From: Lachancea dasiensis
Taxonomy: Eukaryota; Ascomycota; Saccharomycetes; Saccharomycetales; Saccharomycetaceae
Direction: 5' to 3'
Assembly: GCA_900074725.1 (NCBI GenBank)
Contig: LT598456.1
Location: 131,488 to 195,487 of the forward strand
Length of the DNA: 64,000 nt
Under the pieces are notes generated by a model. It made no database searches. It saw nothing but the letters and a program-made list of their open reading frames with translations, and was not told where the DNA came from. The position numbers were made by a program, and so were the translations under genes. Positions 37,733-49,039 of the stretch are shown one piece after another. Within the stretch, counting starts at the first letter, position 1; every line of letters starts with the position of its first letter.

Positions 37733-39631
37733 CGATATAAAAGCCCAATCCAATGGCCTTGGTGTTGGGTGACGTTGAGTTTGTGGCTCGAAGGGCTGGG
37801 TGAGAGATGTGAGACATAGGGTCAACTAGTTCTTGCAACTGCAGGGCCCTGAGAATGTTACGTCTACAATGATACTTTACGAAGATCATAAGAGCAGGTG
37901 TCACATGGTCCATCGAATGGGCTTCCTCTCAACGCTCGACAGTCAAAGGCGATAGCGTTTAAGTGGTCAAACTACATCGTCATGTAGCATCTTCTATCGT
38001 CTTTACCTGTGTCAGGCATAATTTTAAGCAAAATGAATAAGAAGCCTTTCCTTTGTTAAACAAGAGAAGTAAAATGGAGACTTAATCTGGTATTCTGGGT
38101 GTACCAATCAACGGGAATGGTGTAGCATTTATTTGAAAAACAGAGGTGTAGTACTGATGGTAGCACTTGAGTTTTTTGATTTTTTACATTTTCATGAGCA
38201 AAGTGAACTTTGGCCCGTATTATGAAAGATTCCTAATTCTCAGTGAGGAGTGCAGTCTGGTAGTGATACTCATGTATTTCAGCGTCTACTCGTTTAGCAG
38301 ACCGTTGTTTCGACTAAAAGCAGAACTTTTATCTCTTCAGCCTTTTATTGAGGCGAATCTGATTCATCAGTAGAAAGCTTACTAAATTTGTCTTGTAAGT
38401 CGGACATAGTCATTATAAGATGAGTAACTTGGATCTAGGGAATTCTATTTATCTCTCCGTGATTATTTTAGGCATTAGGGTTGGTTCAGTTATCTGAACA
38501 AAAGCCTGGTATTTATACAATTCTCACTCGGTGACTCTGGTCAACACATTTATTAATCACCAATTCTAGATCATTCTATTGCCCAAGGATTACGGCTTCA
38601 ATGCCGTACACTACCGATAACTTATCAATGGCCAATCCCATTGGACAACAGTTGTTCTCTTCGGTTTGTCTTAGCTTGTAACTCTATTTGTATGGCTCTG
38701 TTGTGTACTATCATTCTGTACCACTGTGTCACATATTTACTGACGCTGATTATGCGATTAGACGCACATCACCATCAGTTTATTCACATTATTCCCAACA
38801 CCTTTAACTTTTATTGGGATGGGATGCGTTCGATCATTTTCACGGTGAAGGGTCTCATTATAAAATTCACATACCGATCTTGAAGTCAATTAGGATAGGT
38901 CAAGTCTCGCATGGAAGAAACTCCGGTTTTAAAGGTCTGAAAAATAGATCCTTTCTCTGGGGGTGAATAACGAGTGACCTTAGTGTACGTGAGTTCCTCT
39001 GACAAAACAGGTTGAGGTGTGCGTGTATGCTATCAACTCACGGGGGGCGCTCGAAACCAAACATTTGAAAAGATGATATCCTCCAGTCATTTTGAGGTCT
39101 TTTGCCGTTCACAACAGATCCTGTATATGAGCCGATCCTAATTAAATTGACTTAGGCCAGTTCGAAAATTCTGAGATCCAGCGGGACTTAATAAGGGCAG
39201 CTGCATATGTGTTTACTACAGCGTCTACTAGCGAATGTCGGCTTCTGCTGCCCACGTCACGCTCTTCATTGATTTTAGTGACACTTAAGTTATCACCCTG
39301 TACAATAATGGCATAACTTGCATTTTCCTGCTGTGACAATAACAAACCTGAATCTCGAGTTTTGGATAGGCAGAGCGTGCGAGGTCAAGCGAGAGCCTAC
39401 CGTTCACAATTCCAGTCTCCACCAGCTCTTACTGTCTAGGTGAATCCGAAGGTATCAAGGTCACATGAAAAACACCTGACAAAGTTATATGGCATTTGTA
39501 ACGACACGATGCTTTAGGCTGAAAAACTTTCAAAGCTCATCTCATCGGTAAAGAGCAGCTCATCGCATCAAAAGTTACCAGAACGACTTCCCCTGCAGCC
39601 AGGAATCTGTCTCTCATATATCACATTCACT
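37733..39631. other. Long divergent spacer between YGR266W homolog and HAS1
   Basis: The 1899 bases are far more than two yeast promoters need. Open frames at 38167-38373 and 38641-38883 are hydrophobic by composition (AT-rich DNA) and show no family signature. No tRNA, LTR ends or centromere elements are visible. The last 120 bases carry HAS1 promoter elements, listed separately. Confidence 0.4.
39520..39566 (+). promoter_or_regulatory. RRPE-like and PAC elements upstream of HAS1
   Basis: An RRPE-like tgaaaaacttt lies at 39520-39530, a partial PAC (ctcatcgg) at 39541-39548, and a full PAC (ctcatcgc) at 39559-39566, about 66 bases before the ATG. This is the expected arrangement for a ribosome-biogenesis gene. 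Confidence 0.7.
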
Positions 39632-41155
39632 ATGGCGAAGGAAGCAGTCTCAGCAGCAGCAGCTCGCTCCAAGAAGCATAGTAGAGACGAATCGGAAGAG
39701 GAGCTCTCCGATACCAAGACGGTAAGCACGAGCGACAGCTCTTCTAGCACCGAGTATAAGGAAAATTTCAACGAACTTAACCTTTCGCCCGCGACTATAA
39801 AGGCGGTTGAGAAGCTAGGGTTTACCAAGATGACTCAAGTGCAGTCACGTACTATTCCTCCACTGCTGGCTGGTCGTGATGTATTGGGAGCGGCAAAGAC
39901 CGGGTCTGGTAAGACGTTAGCTTTTTTGCTTCCTGCCATTGAGATGCTGCACTCACTGAAGTTCAAACCCAGAAATGGTACTGGTGTTGTTGTGATCACA
40001 CCAACGCGTGAGCTGGCGTTGCAGATTTTCGGTGTTGCCAAACAACTTCTGGAATTCCACTCGCAAACGTTTGGGATCGTTATTGGAGGTGCCAACCGTC
40101 GTCAAGAGGCAGATAAGCTTGCTAAGGGTGTAAACTTGCTTATTGCCACTCCAGGAAGACTTCTGGATCACCTTCAAAACACTCAAGGGTTTGTGTTCAC
40201 TAATCTGCGTGCGTTAATCATTGATGAGGCCGACCGTATCCTTGAAATTGGTTTTGAAGATGAAATGCGTCAGATTGTCAAGATTTTGCCTAATGAAGAC
40301 CGTCAAACAATGCTTTTCTCTGCAACACAAACCACTAAAGTGGAGGATCTGGCCAGGATCTCTTTGAGACCAGGGCCGCTTTTCATCAATGTTGATTCTG
40401 AAAAAGAAACTTCCACCGCGGATGGCTTAGAGCAAGGGTACGTTGTTTGCGAGAGTGATAAGCGGTTCTTGCTTCTATTCTCTTTCCTCAAGCGTAACCA
40501 AAAGAAGAAGGTGATTGTCTTCTTGTCTTCTTGCAATTCCGTCAAATATTACGCTGAACTTCTTAACTATATCGACCTTCCTGTATTGGAACTGCACGGT
40601 AAGCAAAAACAACAGAAGCGTACAAACACATTTTTCGAGTTTTGCAATGCCGAGAGAGGTACTCTGGTGTGTACTGATGTGGCTGCAAGAGGCTTGGATA
40701 TTCCAGCTGTGGACTGGATTATCCAGTTCGATCCTCCTGATGATCCCAGAGATTACATTCACAGAGTGGGGAGAACCGCAAGAGGCTCCAAAGGCAAGGG
40801 TAAGTCATTGATGTTTTTGACTCCTAATGAACTCGGCTTCTTGCGCTACTTGAAGGCCGCCAGGGTACCTTTGAATGAGTTCGAATTTCCAACCAATAAA
40901 ATTGCAAATGTGCAGTCGCAACTAGAGAAATTGATTAAGTCCAACTATCACCTCCACCAAATTGCCAAGGACGGCTACCGGTCCTACTTACAAGCATATG
41001 CATCTCATTCGCTGAAGACTGTTTATCAGATTGATAAATTGGATTTGGCTAAGGTGGCAAAATCCTACGGTTTCCCAATTCCTCCTAAGGTGAACATCAC
41101 TATCGGCGCTTCCGGTAAAACACCAACCATTAAGAAGCGTAAGTTGAAAAATTAA
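39632..41155 (+). CDS. HAS1: Has1, DEAD-box RNA helicase of ribosome biogenesis
   Basis: A 507-residue DEAD-box helicase orthologous to Has1 (YMR290C, 505 aa), needed for 40S and 60S subunit assembly and release of U14 and other snoRNAs. The motifs are in order: the Q-motif region near FTKMTQVQ (about residue 68), Walker [10 protein letters not shown] (about 90), [21 protein letters not shown] (about 200), SAT (about 231), ARGLD and HRVGRTAR (about 375). The C-terminus ends in the basic KKRKLKN. It is preceded by RRPE and PAC elements. Confidence 0.97.
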   Translation: MAKEAVSAAAARSKKHSRDESEEELSDTKTVSTSDSSSSTEYKENFNELNLSPATIKAVEKLGFTKMTQVQSRTIPPLLAGRDVLGAAKTGSGKTLAFLLPAIEMLHSLKFKPRNGTGVVVITPTRELALQIFGVAKQLLEFHSQTFGIVIGGANRRQEADKLAKGVNLLIATPGRLLDHLQNTQGFVFTNLRALIIDEADRILEIGFEDEMRQIVKILPNEDRQTMLFSATQTTKVEDLARISLRPGPLFINVDSEKETSTADGLEQGYVVCESDKRFLLLFSFLKRNQKKKVIVFLSSCNSVKYYAELLNYIDLPVLELHGKQKQQKRTNTFFEFCNAERGTLVCTDVAARGLDIPAVDWIIQFDPPDDPRDYIHRVGRTARGSKGKGKSLMFLTPNELGFLRYLKAARVPLNEFEFPTNKIANVQSQLEKLIKSNYHLHQIAKDGYRSYLQAYASHSLKTVYQIDKLDLAKVAKSYGFPIPPKVNITIGASGKTPTIKKRKLKN

Positions 41156-41511
41156 TTGTCAAAGAATAGTGCTCCCATTGCTCCCAGTGTCACAATAAAT
41201 CATGTATAATAAATATATTACGGTTGGATAAACATACCTCTATCAAGTCAAAATATATATAATAATTTTGACCATGGTAAGGCCAGCTCAATTTGGTATA
41301 GCTTGAAGATAGTGGATTGTAAGTCAATTCTAATCAAGTCAGTACGAGTCATACCAACTTGGCTTTTTATGAATTCTGAACCTGTGCTCGGAGTAATAAT
41401 GTCAGGATTATAATACTTTTAACGAATGGCTGTTAAAAAAAAAGATTCACTAAAGTTGAACTCACTACAGAATTACCTGACTCATCTGTTCTAAAGCAGC
41501 GAAACAAAACC
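41156..41511 (+). promoter_or_regulatory. MES1 upstream region with a Gcn4-type site
   Basis: The 356-base spacer between HAS1 and MES1 has a perfect Gcn4/AP-1 core, TGACTCA, at 41478-41484, unusually close to the MES1 ATG (about 28 bases). A second partial match (gagtca) lies at 41346-41351. A poly-A tract (41437-41445) lies between. The site could link methionyl-tRNA synthetase to amino-acid control. The function is inferred. Confidence 0.5.
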
Positions 41512-43761
41512 ATGGCTTTAACCTTATCCTTTGACAAGGCTAAATGCTCCAATGATGCTCTCAAGCTTGCCAATAATTTGAAACTGGCTTTTGCCAAAAA
41601 ATTGGCCAAGGATGAAATCATTGTCGATGATGATGCCAATTCGGTTGAGCTGACCGTTGCAGGCTCAGATTTTCGCTTGTTTAACACTAATGCCATCCTA
41701 AGGTATGTTCTAGGAGACTTTGACGGTTTAGATTCACCAGAAACCCACTATGCTGTTTCCTCATTGGAGGCCGTGTTATACCACCCTAGTGCTCCAAGGG
41801 AACATGTTGACGAAACTGTGGTAAAGGCATTGGAAAATTATTTGACAACTTTGAATGAACCATTGACTGCCACGAGACTAATTACTTTTTCCAACGCCTA
41901 TGCTTTAAGTCCTGCCTTGGTGGAGACTAAACTCGGAGAACTTCCTGAGCTCTTTGCATCTGTCATTGCAGTTGCCAAGTCTGCTTCACCTCGTACTTCT
42001 TATAGCGTTGAGCATACAGGCAGTGTCAATGTCAATACAAATCTTGCTGTAAAGGAGCAGGGCCCTGAGATTTTGCCCAAGGAAGGAGAACGGAATATAC
42101 TCATTACATCGGCTCTGCCATATGTGAACAATGTTCCTCACTTGGGAAATATTGTGGGTAGTGTTTTATCTGCGGATATCTATGCTCGTTATTGTAAGGC
42201 CAAGAACTATAATACCCTTTTCATCTGCGGTACTGATGAGTATGGTACCGCAACGGAAACTAAGGCTCTTGAAGAGAACTGCACTCCTCGCGAATTGTGC
42301 GACAAGTACCACAAAATCCATAAGGAAGTTTACGACTGGTTTCAAATTGGGTTCGACCACTTTGGTAGAACGACCACAGTTGAACAAACTGAAATTGCCC
42401 AAGGGATCTTCAAAGATCTGGAAAAGAATGGCCTTTTGGAAGAGCGCTCTATGAAGCAGCTCTATTGTTCTGTTCACAAAGCTTATTTGGCAGACAGATA
42501 CGTTGAAGGTATTTGTCCCAAATGTGGATATGAGGATGCTCGTGGTGATCAGTGCGACAAATGCGGCGCTCTACTAGACCCATTTGAACTTATTGAACCC
42601 CGCTGTAAACTGGACGGTAGCACGCCCGAACCTCGTTTCTCTGACCATGTTTTCCTTTCTTTAGACAAGCTAGAATCTAGAATCAACAAATGGGTGGAAA
42701 AATCTTCAACCGAAGGTGGATGGAGCAAAAACTCCAAAACCATCACTAATTCATGGCTGAAAGAAGGGTTGCAACCCCGTTGTATCACAAGGGACCTTGT
42801 CTGGGGAACGCCTGTGCCCATGGAGAAGTACAAGGATAAGGTTTTGTACGTTTGGTTTGATGCTCCAATAGGTTACGTCTCAATAACTGCTGGATACACT
42901 AAGAGCTGGGAAAAATGGTGGAAAAATCCGGAGAAAGTCGACCTGTATCAGTTTATGGGCAAAGACAATGTTCCTTTCCACACTGTTATCTTCCCGGGCT
43001 CCCAGTTGGGTACTGGCGAAGAATGGACCATGCTACACCATTTGAGCACCACAGAATACTTGCAATATGAAGGTGGTAAATTTTCAAAGAGCAGAGGAGT
43101 GGGTGTGTTTGGAAACAACGCCAAAGAAACTGGCATTTCACCTAGCGTATGGAGGTATTACTTGGCGTCGGTTAGACCGGAATCTAGTGACTCTCACTTC
43201 TCCTGGAACGATTTTGTTGCAAGAAATAACAGTGAGCTTTTGGCGAACTTAGGGAATTTCGTAAACAGATTGATAAAGTTCATCAACGCAAGGTATAACG
43301 GCGTCATTCCTGACTTTGACACGAAGGCGCTGAACGATTTTAGCACACTGAAGGAAGACCTAGAATCAGTTTTGAAGAATTACAGCACCGAAATGGAGCA
43401 ATCCCACGAAAGACGTGGTTTAGAATTGGCTATGGCCTTGAGCGCACGCGGTAACCTATTCTTGCAAGAAAACAAGCTCGATAACACGTTGTTTGCGGAG
43501 TTTCCAGCGAAGTCTGATGCTGTTGTAGGCGTCGGTATCAACATTGTTTACGCTGTGGCCTCAGTTATCTACCCTTTCATGCCGGAAACCTCTGAAGGAA
43601 TCTACAGGATGCTGAATGCCCCACCTCTCCGGATTGACGAGACTTTCCATCTTGCTATAGGTGGCGGACACAACATTAACAAGGCTGAGTACTTATTCAA
43701 ACGTATTGATGAAAAGAACATTGATAAGTGGAGAGGCAAGTACGGTGGACAGAACAATTAA
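41512..43761 (+). CDS. MES1: Cytosolic methionyl-tRNA synthetase
   Basis: A 749-residue class I aminoacyl-tRNA synthetase matching Mes1 (YGR264C, 751 aa). The N-terminal 190 residues form the GST-like domain that binds Arc1. The catalytic core begins at ILITSALPYVNNVPHLGN, whose HLGN is the HIGH motif. A zinc-binding insert follows with paired CxxC motifs (CPKCGYED, CDKCGALLD). The KMSKS equivalent is KFSKSRG (about residue 525). The anticodon-binding helical domain lies at about 570-720. No C-terminal EMAP domain is present, as expected in yeast, where Arc1 supplies it. Confidence 0.98.
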   Translation: MALTLSFDKAKCSNDALKLANNLKLAFAKKLAKDEIIVDDDANSVELTVAGSDFRLFNTNAILRYVLGDFDGLDSPETHYAVSSLEAVLYHPSAPREHVDETVVKALENYLTTLNEPLTATRLITFSNAYALSPALVETKLGELPELFASVIAVAKSASPRTSYSVEHTGSVNVNTNLAVKEQGPEILPKEGERNILITSALPYVNNVPHLGNIVGSVLSADIYARYCKAKNYNTLFICGTDEYGTATETKALEENCTPRELCDKYHKIHKEVYDWFQIGFDHFGRTTTVEQTEIAQGIFKDLEKNGLLEERSMKQLYCSVHKAYLADRYVEGICPKCGYEDARGDQCDKCGALLDPFELIEPRCKLDGSTPEPRFSDHVFLSLDKLESRINKWVEKSSTEGGWSKNSKTITNSWLKEGLQPRCITRDLVWGTPVPMEKYKDKVLYVWFDAPIGYVSITAGYTKSWEKWWKNPEKVDLYQFMGKDNVPFHTVIFPGSQLGTGEEWTMLHHLSTTEYLQYEGGKFSKSRGVGVFGNNAKETGISPSVWRYYLASVRPESSDSHFSWNDFVARNNSELLANLGNFVNRLIKFINARYNGVIPDFDTKALNDFSTLKEDLESVLKNYSTEMEQSHERRGLELAMALSARGNLFLQENKLDNTLFAEFPAKSDAVVGVGINIVYAVASVIYPFMPETSEGIYRMLNAPPLRIDETFHLAIGGGHNINKAEYLFKRIDEKNIDKWRGKYGGQNN

Positions 43762-44854
<1,093 letters not shown>

Positions 44855-44892
44855 AAACAGAATAGTGCAGGTTTACCAGTGTATTCAATCAG

Positions 44893-46065
44893 CTACTCAA
44901 GGGAGTTACGGACAACGCCTCTCACACAGCCCATGACACCATTAAATAGAAGAAGATGATCTCCAACTTTTAATTGTCGAACATCTATGCTGCCCTCATT
45001 GATCAGCTTCTTTTTCAATAAATAATATCTCATAACACCACACAAGCAGCCAGTAGACAGATAAGGAGTTTGATAGTAAAAGCTTGATTCACTATTACCT
45101 GAACGCAAAACCGCTACATTTGTGATGGATCCCTCCATAAGTTCGAAAGTGTTATTGTAAATTAAGATCTCGGCCTTGGCTGCCGGCTTTTCTATGACCG
45201 CTCGCATTTCCTCCATGCGAGCCCTCGCATCATTGTAGTGTCCTCTGCGCGTGGTTTTAAAGGTGGTAAAAGGGGACGCTGTCGTTGTTTGAGAATCGAT
45301 GAAAACGTCCCATATTTCTTCGGGGCTGGCCAGAAACCCATTGAGAACTGTGCTAATGAAATACTGTGTCGGGGTTGAAAAATAATCCAATGCCTGTGGG
45401 ATTTCATGTGCTTCTATTCGCAATACCCCCGCATGGGACACTAGAACGCGCATCTTGTATTTCGTGTTGGCGTAAAACAAACTCTTCATTCTGGTATGCA
45501 AATTTGTGGCCGCATCCATAGGACACGGTATTCCTAAAATCAGTTTCTCGAGCAGCAACGGAAGGGAAATGTCAAATCCCCAACCAAAGAATCTCAAACC
45601 CAATCTGAGACGTTGAATGTGTTCGCCCAGGAGAAGGAATCGGTTATAGAAGACCTCTAACAATTCGTCTTCCGATTTATCACAGGTAGGTTCGTCCTCT
45701 GGTTCTGGAGGTGGTGACATGGGGGGTATACCCCTCTGCAAACCTTGAAATGATTCTAGCAACGACCTGCCATTATCGATTGGCGAATCGCCTGCGAAAG
45801 AACCTTGCAGATCTAGATCAGACAGCTGGGGATCAACAACTGCGTCTAATTGAAGCCCAAACCTTGTAAAGTCACCGCTTGTTTCATTGCGAATCGTTGA
45901 ACTGTTGGCTGTCGTGAACCCTGGGTCGTAGCGCAGCGTTGACAAAAGTTCGAATTCCGCATTACTGAATGTAAAATTTGGATCTATTACTCCATGCTGC
46001 ACAATTTCTGAAATCTGCTGCTGCATTTCAGTCAGTCCAGACTCCTCGTGGATGATCGGCGCCAT
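44893..46065 (-). CDS. ABZ2: Aminodeoxychorismate lyase
   Basis: A 390-residue protein matching Abz2 (YMR289W, 374 aa), a PLP-dependent fold-type IV enzyme that releases p-aminobenzoate from 4-amino-4-deoxychorismate for folate synthesis. The C-terminal half holds the recognisable parts: KMRVLVSHAG (around the expected catalytic-lysine strand), AEILIYNNTFELMEGSITNVAVLRSG, and TPYLSTGCLCGVMRYYLL. The N-terminal 150 residues are acidic and poorly conserved. The start at the ATG 46065 gives a typical length. Confidence 0.92.
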   Translation of the reverse strand: MAPIIHEESGLTEMQQQISEIVQHGVIDPNFTFSNAEFELLSTLRYDPGFTTANSSTIRNETSGDFTRFGLQLDAVVDPQLSDLDLQGSFAGDSPIDNGRSLLESFQGLQRGIPPMSPPPEPEDEPTCDKSEDELLEVFYNRFLLLGEHIQRLRLGLRFFGWGFDISLPLLLEKLILGIPCPMDAATNLHTRMKSLFYANTKYKMRVLVSHAGVLRIEAHEIPQALDYFSTPTQYFISTVLNGFLASPEEIWDVFIDSQTTTASPFTTFKTTRRGHYNDARARMEEMRAVIEKPAAKAEILIYNNTFELMEGSITNVAVLRSGNSESSFYYQTPYLSTGCLCGVMRYYLLKKKLINEGSIDVRQLKVGDHLLLFNGVMGCVRGVVRNSLE

Positions 46066-46361
46066 AGGAGAATATTGTATAAATAGCGATTTGTTGACAA
46101 CGATGCTCTAATAATCAGTTGATCTTCTCAATAGTCCTAAAAGCATATAAAAGATGCTAGATTCCGTGTTCACAGAAACAATTACTGCTAATAAACGTCG
46201 ATGCTCGACGAAACGGTCCTCATGCCACTTGCCCCATCCGCACCACACTCTTGATGAGGCACCTTTACGAATGTGAAAAGGATGGGTGGTCTCGATACAA
46301 AGCATGACTAATTGTCGTGAGTATATTCCACTCTTCATCACCAAGAATCTAACAAATGAGA

Positions 46362-46434
46362 GCCTTGTTGGCGCAATCGGTAGCGCGTATGACTCTTAAT
46401 CATAAGGTTAGGGGTTCGAGCCCCCTACAGGGCT
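46362..46434 (+). tRNA. tRNA-Lys (anticodon CTT)
   Basis: A 73-base cloverleaf with no intron. The acceptor stem is gccttgt paired with acagggc, the D arm is gcgcaatcggtagcgc, the anticodon loop is ctcttaa with anticodon CTT, and the T arm is taggggttcgagcccccta. The sequence agrees with S. cerevisiae tRNA-Lys(CUU) as I remember it. A TTTTT terminator starts four bases downstream (46438). Confidence 0.96.
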
Positions 46435-46590
46435 TAATTTTTATAGTGGCCGATCTACATTTCGTGCTCTGTGACCTCTAATAGAGGTTGTTAGTTGTGC
46501 ACGCATTAACCGGCAAGTAAACTACAATAGCTGGCTATACTGAGCTATTGTATCGGTTCCATAGATAATACTTAGTCCTCAGTTTCAAAA

Positions 46591-49005
46591 ATGGTGGACT
46601 CTATATCACGTATTACTTCTGCACTTGAATCAGCCCGTGAATTGACCCTTGATGCTGCGGCAGTGGCCAGTTCGCGGTTGGGTGAAACGTCGTACCACAG
46701 ATACTCTCAGAAGATTACCCCAGAAGGACTGCGGTCTTTACTCAGCTCACGCAATGCTCGGGAGGTGCGCGATGGAATGAAAAGAGTGGCGTCTTTGATG
46801 GCTTCGGATGATCCTAACGTGGATCTGGAGCTGTATTTTGCAGATGTGGTCAAGAATATTGGTTCATCTACAGATATCAAAGACAAGCGGCTGGTCGCAG
46901 TGTACCTGCTGCGTTTCGCTGAAAGACAACCCTCCTTAGCTCTGCTGGCTGTCAATTCGATCCAAAAATCACTGGCTGATCCGGACTCGCAAACGAGAGC
47001 TTTAGCGCTAAAGATGCTGTCCGATATAAAAATCGCGTCTTTATACCCAATTGTGCTACATTCAGTGAAAAAGGCCGTGACTGACAGTGCTCCAGAAGTA
47101 CGCAGCGCAGTATGTTTTGCATGTCTCAAGCTTTTCCGCGAGCAACGCGATTCTTATGCCGATGATATCTATCCGCTTTTGAAAGGTCTGTTGGCCGACT
47201 CAGATCCTGCGGTTGTTTCGTCTGCACTTGTTCTTCTGAAGGAAGCATTTCCTCAACATTTGGAGCTCCTTCATGGTCATTTTCGTCGCTACTGTGAGAT
47301 CTTGCCTCAACTTACTCAATGGTCACAAGCTTATTTGATTGATTTACTTATCGATTACTGCAAAACTTACGTCGCAAGGCCGGTCTTGACAGATGCCAGT
47401 GACCAATCTCAATCGACGGTTCTCCCAGAGGTATTGAATCCTCTCCCTTATGCGAAATTCAACGTCTCAATAGATCCAGACCTCAACCTGTTTCTCAATT
47501 CAATAACAAAAATGCTCTACTCTCCGAATTCGGCAGTCATTATCTCCATAAGCAAGGCTCTTTTCGAATTAAGTACGCCAACGGCTTTGAGGGACTCAAA
47601 AACTGCAGATGTTTTAGCAAGGCTGATTAGCTCACCTGGATTGGCTAATGACCAGGGTGCCATCTTACAGTGCATCTTAGTATATTGTACAGCGGATCCT
47701 ACCACATTTTCTCCTTTTTTAAAGAAATTTTTCCTCTTTCCTAGTGATGATACGGATACGGCTGTTTACAAGCTTAAAATCATAGCAGCCTTGGTCAGTG
47801 AACTCAACATCAAACAGATTGTGTCAGAGTTGAAGTATTACATCACCGTCGATAAGAGGTCGAGGGTGGTCCAAGAGGCCCTAAATGCTTTAGCTGTGTG
47901 CGGTCAATTTTCACAGAGCTTGTCCCTGCACATTACAAAATGGCTTCTGGACGGTCTAGAAAACCCGCTCTCACCGAGCGCAATGAATTCGTATGTCAGT
48001 GTTGTAAGGTTCCTGATTCAAGAAAATCCTTCCCAGCACCTGGGCGCTATGATTCAATTGGCCAAGACATTACAGACGAGAAATAACTTATCTGGAAACG
48101 CAAAAGCAGGGATAATCTGGCTATTTGGTGAATTCGCCACTACGAATTTCTCCGTATGCCCCGACCTATTGAGAGTTTTTCTACCCAGGTTTTCTTATGA
48201 AGCTAAGGAGACTAGACTTCAAATCGTTTTGTTTGCAGCCAAGATACTTTCCTGTGAGCATGACCTAATGATTAATAAAAACAAAAGCTCTGAAGGTATT
48301 CACGATATAGCCGAATCCAGAATTGGACAAATGGCCCAGTCAATTTTCTACCTAGCCAAATTTGATGACGATTTCGATATCCGAGACCGCGCAAGGCTCT
48401 TCCATTCCTTGTTTGACAAAGAAAGGTTCGAGATTGCCTCTTTGCTTCTGCAAGCCCCCAAGCCCCCTTCTGTTACTTCATATTCCTTTAACACCCCGCA
48501 TGCTCTCAATACAGATTTACTTGCAAAGATGGGCCTGGATCATGATATGGAAGAATATCTCACTTGTTTACCGTGGAGCGAAGAAGATGTAGTCGATAAG
48601 AGCTCAACACTACGGACACCTTGCGACGTGAAAGACTACAATAGGCTGAAAACCAGTTTCTCCTCGGCATCTTTCTTCCATGGTGACGATGATCGACATT
48701 CTACCCGTGGTAAATCCGAGAACGCAAAGACCATGACGGACACATCACATCGCGTTTTCACTTCAGCGCAAGGCAGAAAATATCAGCTTCAAAGCCTGGA
48801 TGAATTCTTTTCGGACCTGCCAACCACAGAACGCAAGAACGGCCGCAAAGCTCAAGTTCAAGAAGAATCAGACGAAGAAAGTGGGGACAGTTCTCAGGAA
48901 AGCTTTGAAAGTGACGAATATGGAAGCTCTGAATCAAGTGATAATGAGCAGACAGATGAGGAAACAGATTCGGATCATGAAGAAGACAATTTAAATAAGG
49001 CCTAG
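46591..49005 (+). CDS. APL6: Apl6, beta-3 large subunit of the AP-3 adaptor
   Basis: An 804-residue adaptin matching Apl6 (YGR261C, 809 aa), which sorts cargo such as alkaline phosphatase from the Golgi to the vacuole. The N-terminal trunk (about residues 1-600) is a HEAT/ARM solenoid with typical adaptin signatures (LVAVYLLRFAERQPSLALLAVN, QTRALALKMLSDI). The C-terminal 90 residues form a very acidic Ser/Asp/Glu hinge, as in other beta-3 subunits. The protein stops there, with no ear domain, as in S. cerevisiae. It ends 34 bases from the HSH155 3' end, on the opposite strand. Confidence 0.95.
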   Translation: MVDSISRITSALESARELTLDAAAVASSRLGETSYHRYSQKITPEGLRSLLSSRNAREVRDGMKRVASLMASDDPNVDLELYFADVVKNIGSSTDIKDKRLVAVYLLRFAERQPSLALLAVNSIQKSLADPDSQTRALALKMLSDIKIASLYPIVLHSVKKAVTDSAPEVRSAVCFACLKLFREQRDSYADDIYPLLKGLLADSDPAVVSSALVLLKEAFPQHLELLHGHFRRYCEILPQLTQWSQAYLIDLLIDYCKTYVARPVLTDASDQSQSTVLPEVLNPLPYAKFNVSIDPDLNLFLNSITKMLYSPNSAVIISISKALFELSTPTALRDSKTADVLARLISSPGLANDQGAILQCILVYCTADPTTFSPFLKKFFLFPSDDTDTAVYKLKIIAALVSELNIKQIVSELKYYITVDKRSRVVQEALNALAVCGQFSQSLSLHITKWLLDGLENPLSPSAMNSYVSVVRFLIQENPSQHLGAMIQLAKTLQTRNNLSGNAKAGIIWLFGEFATTNFSVCPDLLRVFLPRFSYEAKETRLQIVLFAAKILSCEHDLMINKNKSSEGIHDIAESRIGQMAQSIFYLAKFDDDFDIRDRARLFHSLFDKERFEIASLLLQAPKPPSVTSYSFNTPHALNTDLLAKMGLDHDMEEYLTCLPWSEEDVVDKSSTLRTPCDVKDYNRLKTSFSSASFFHGDDDRHSTRGKSENAKTMTDTSHRVFTSAQGRKYQLQSLDEFFSDLPTTERKNGRKAQVQEESDEESGDSSQESFESDEYGSSESSDNEQTDEETDSDHEEDNLNKA

Positions 49006-49039
49006 TGACCTTATCATTATATAGCTGCATACAATAGGC

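Noticed and set aside
39440-39480. Possible centromere (GTCACATG resembling CDEI)
   Set aside because: There is no AT-rich CDEII of the right length and no TTTCCGAA-type CDEIII nearby. It is more likely a promoter site of HAS1.
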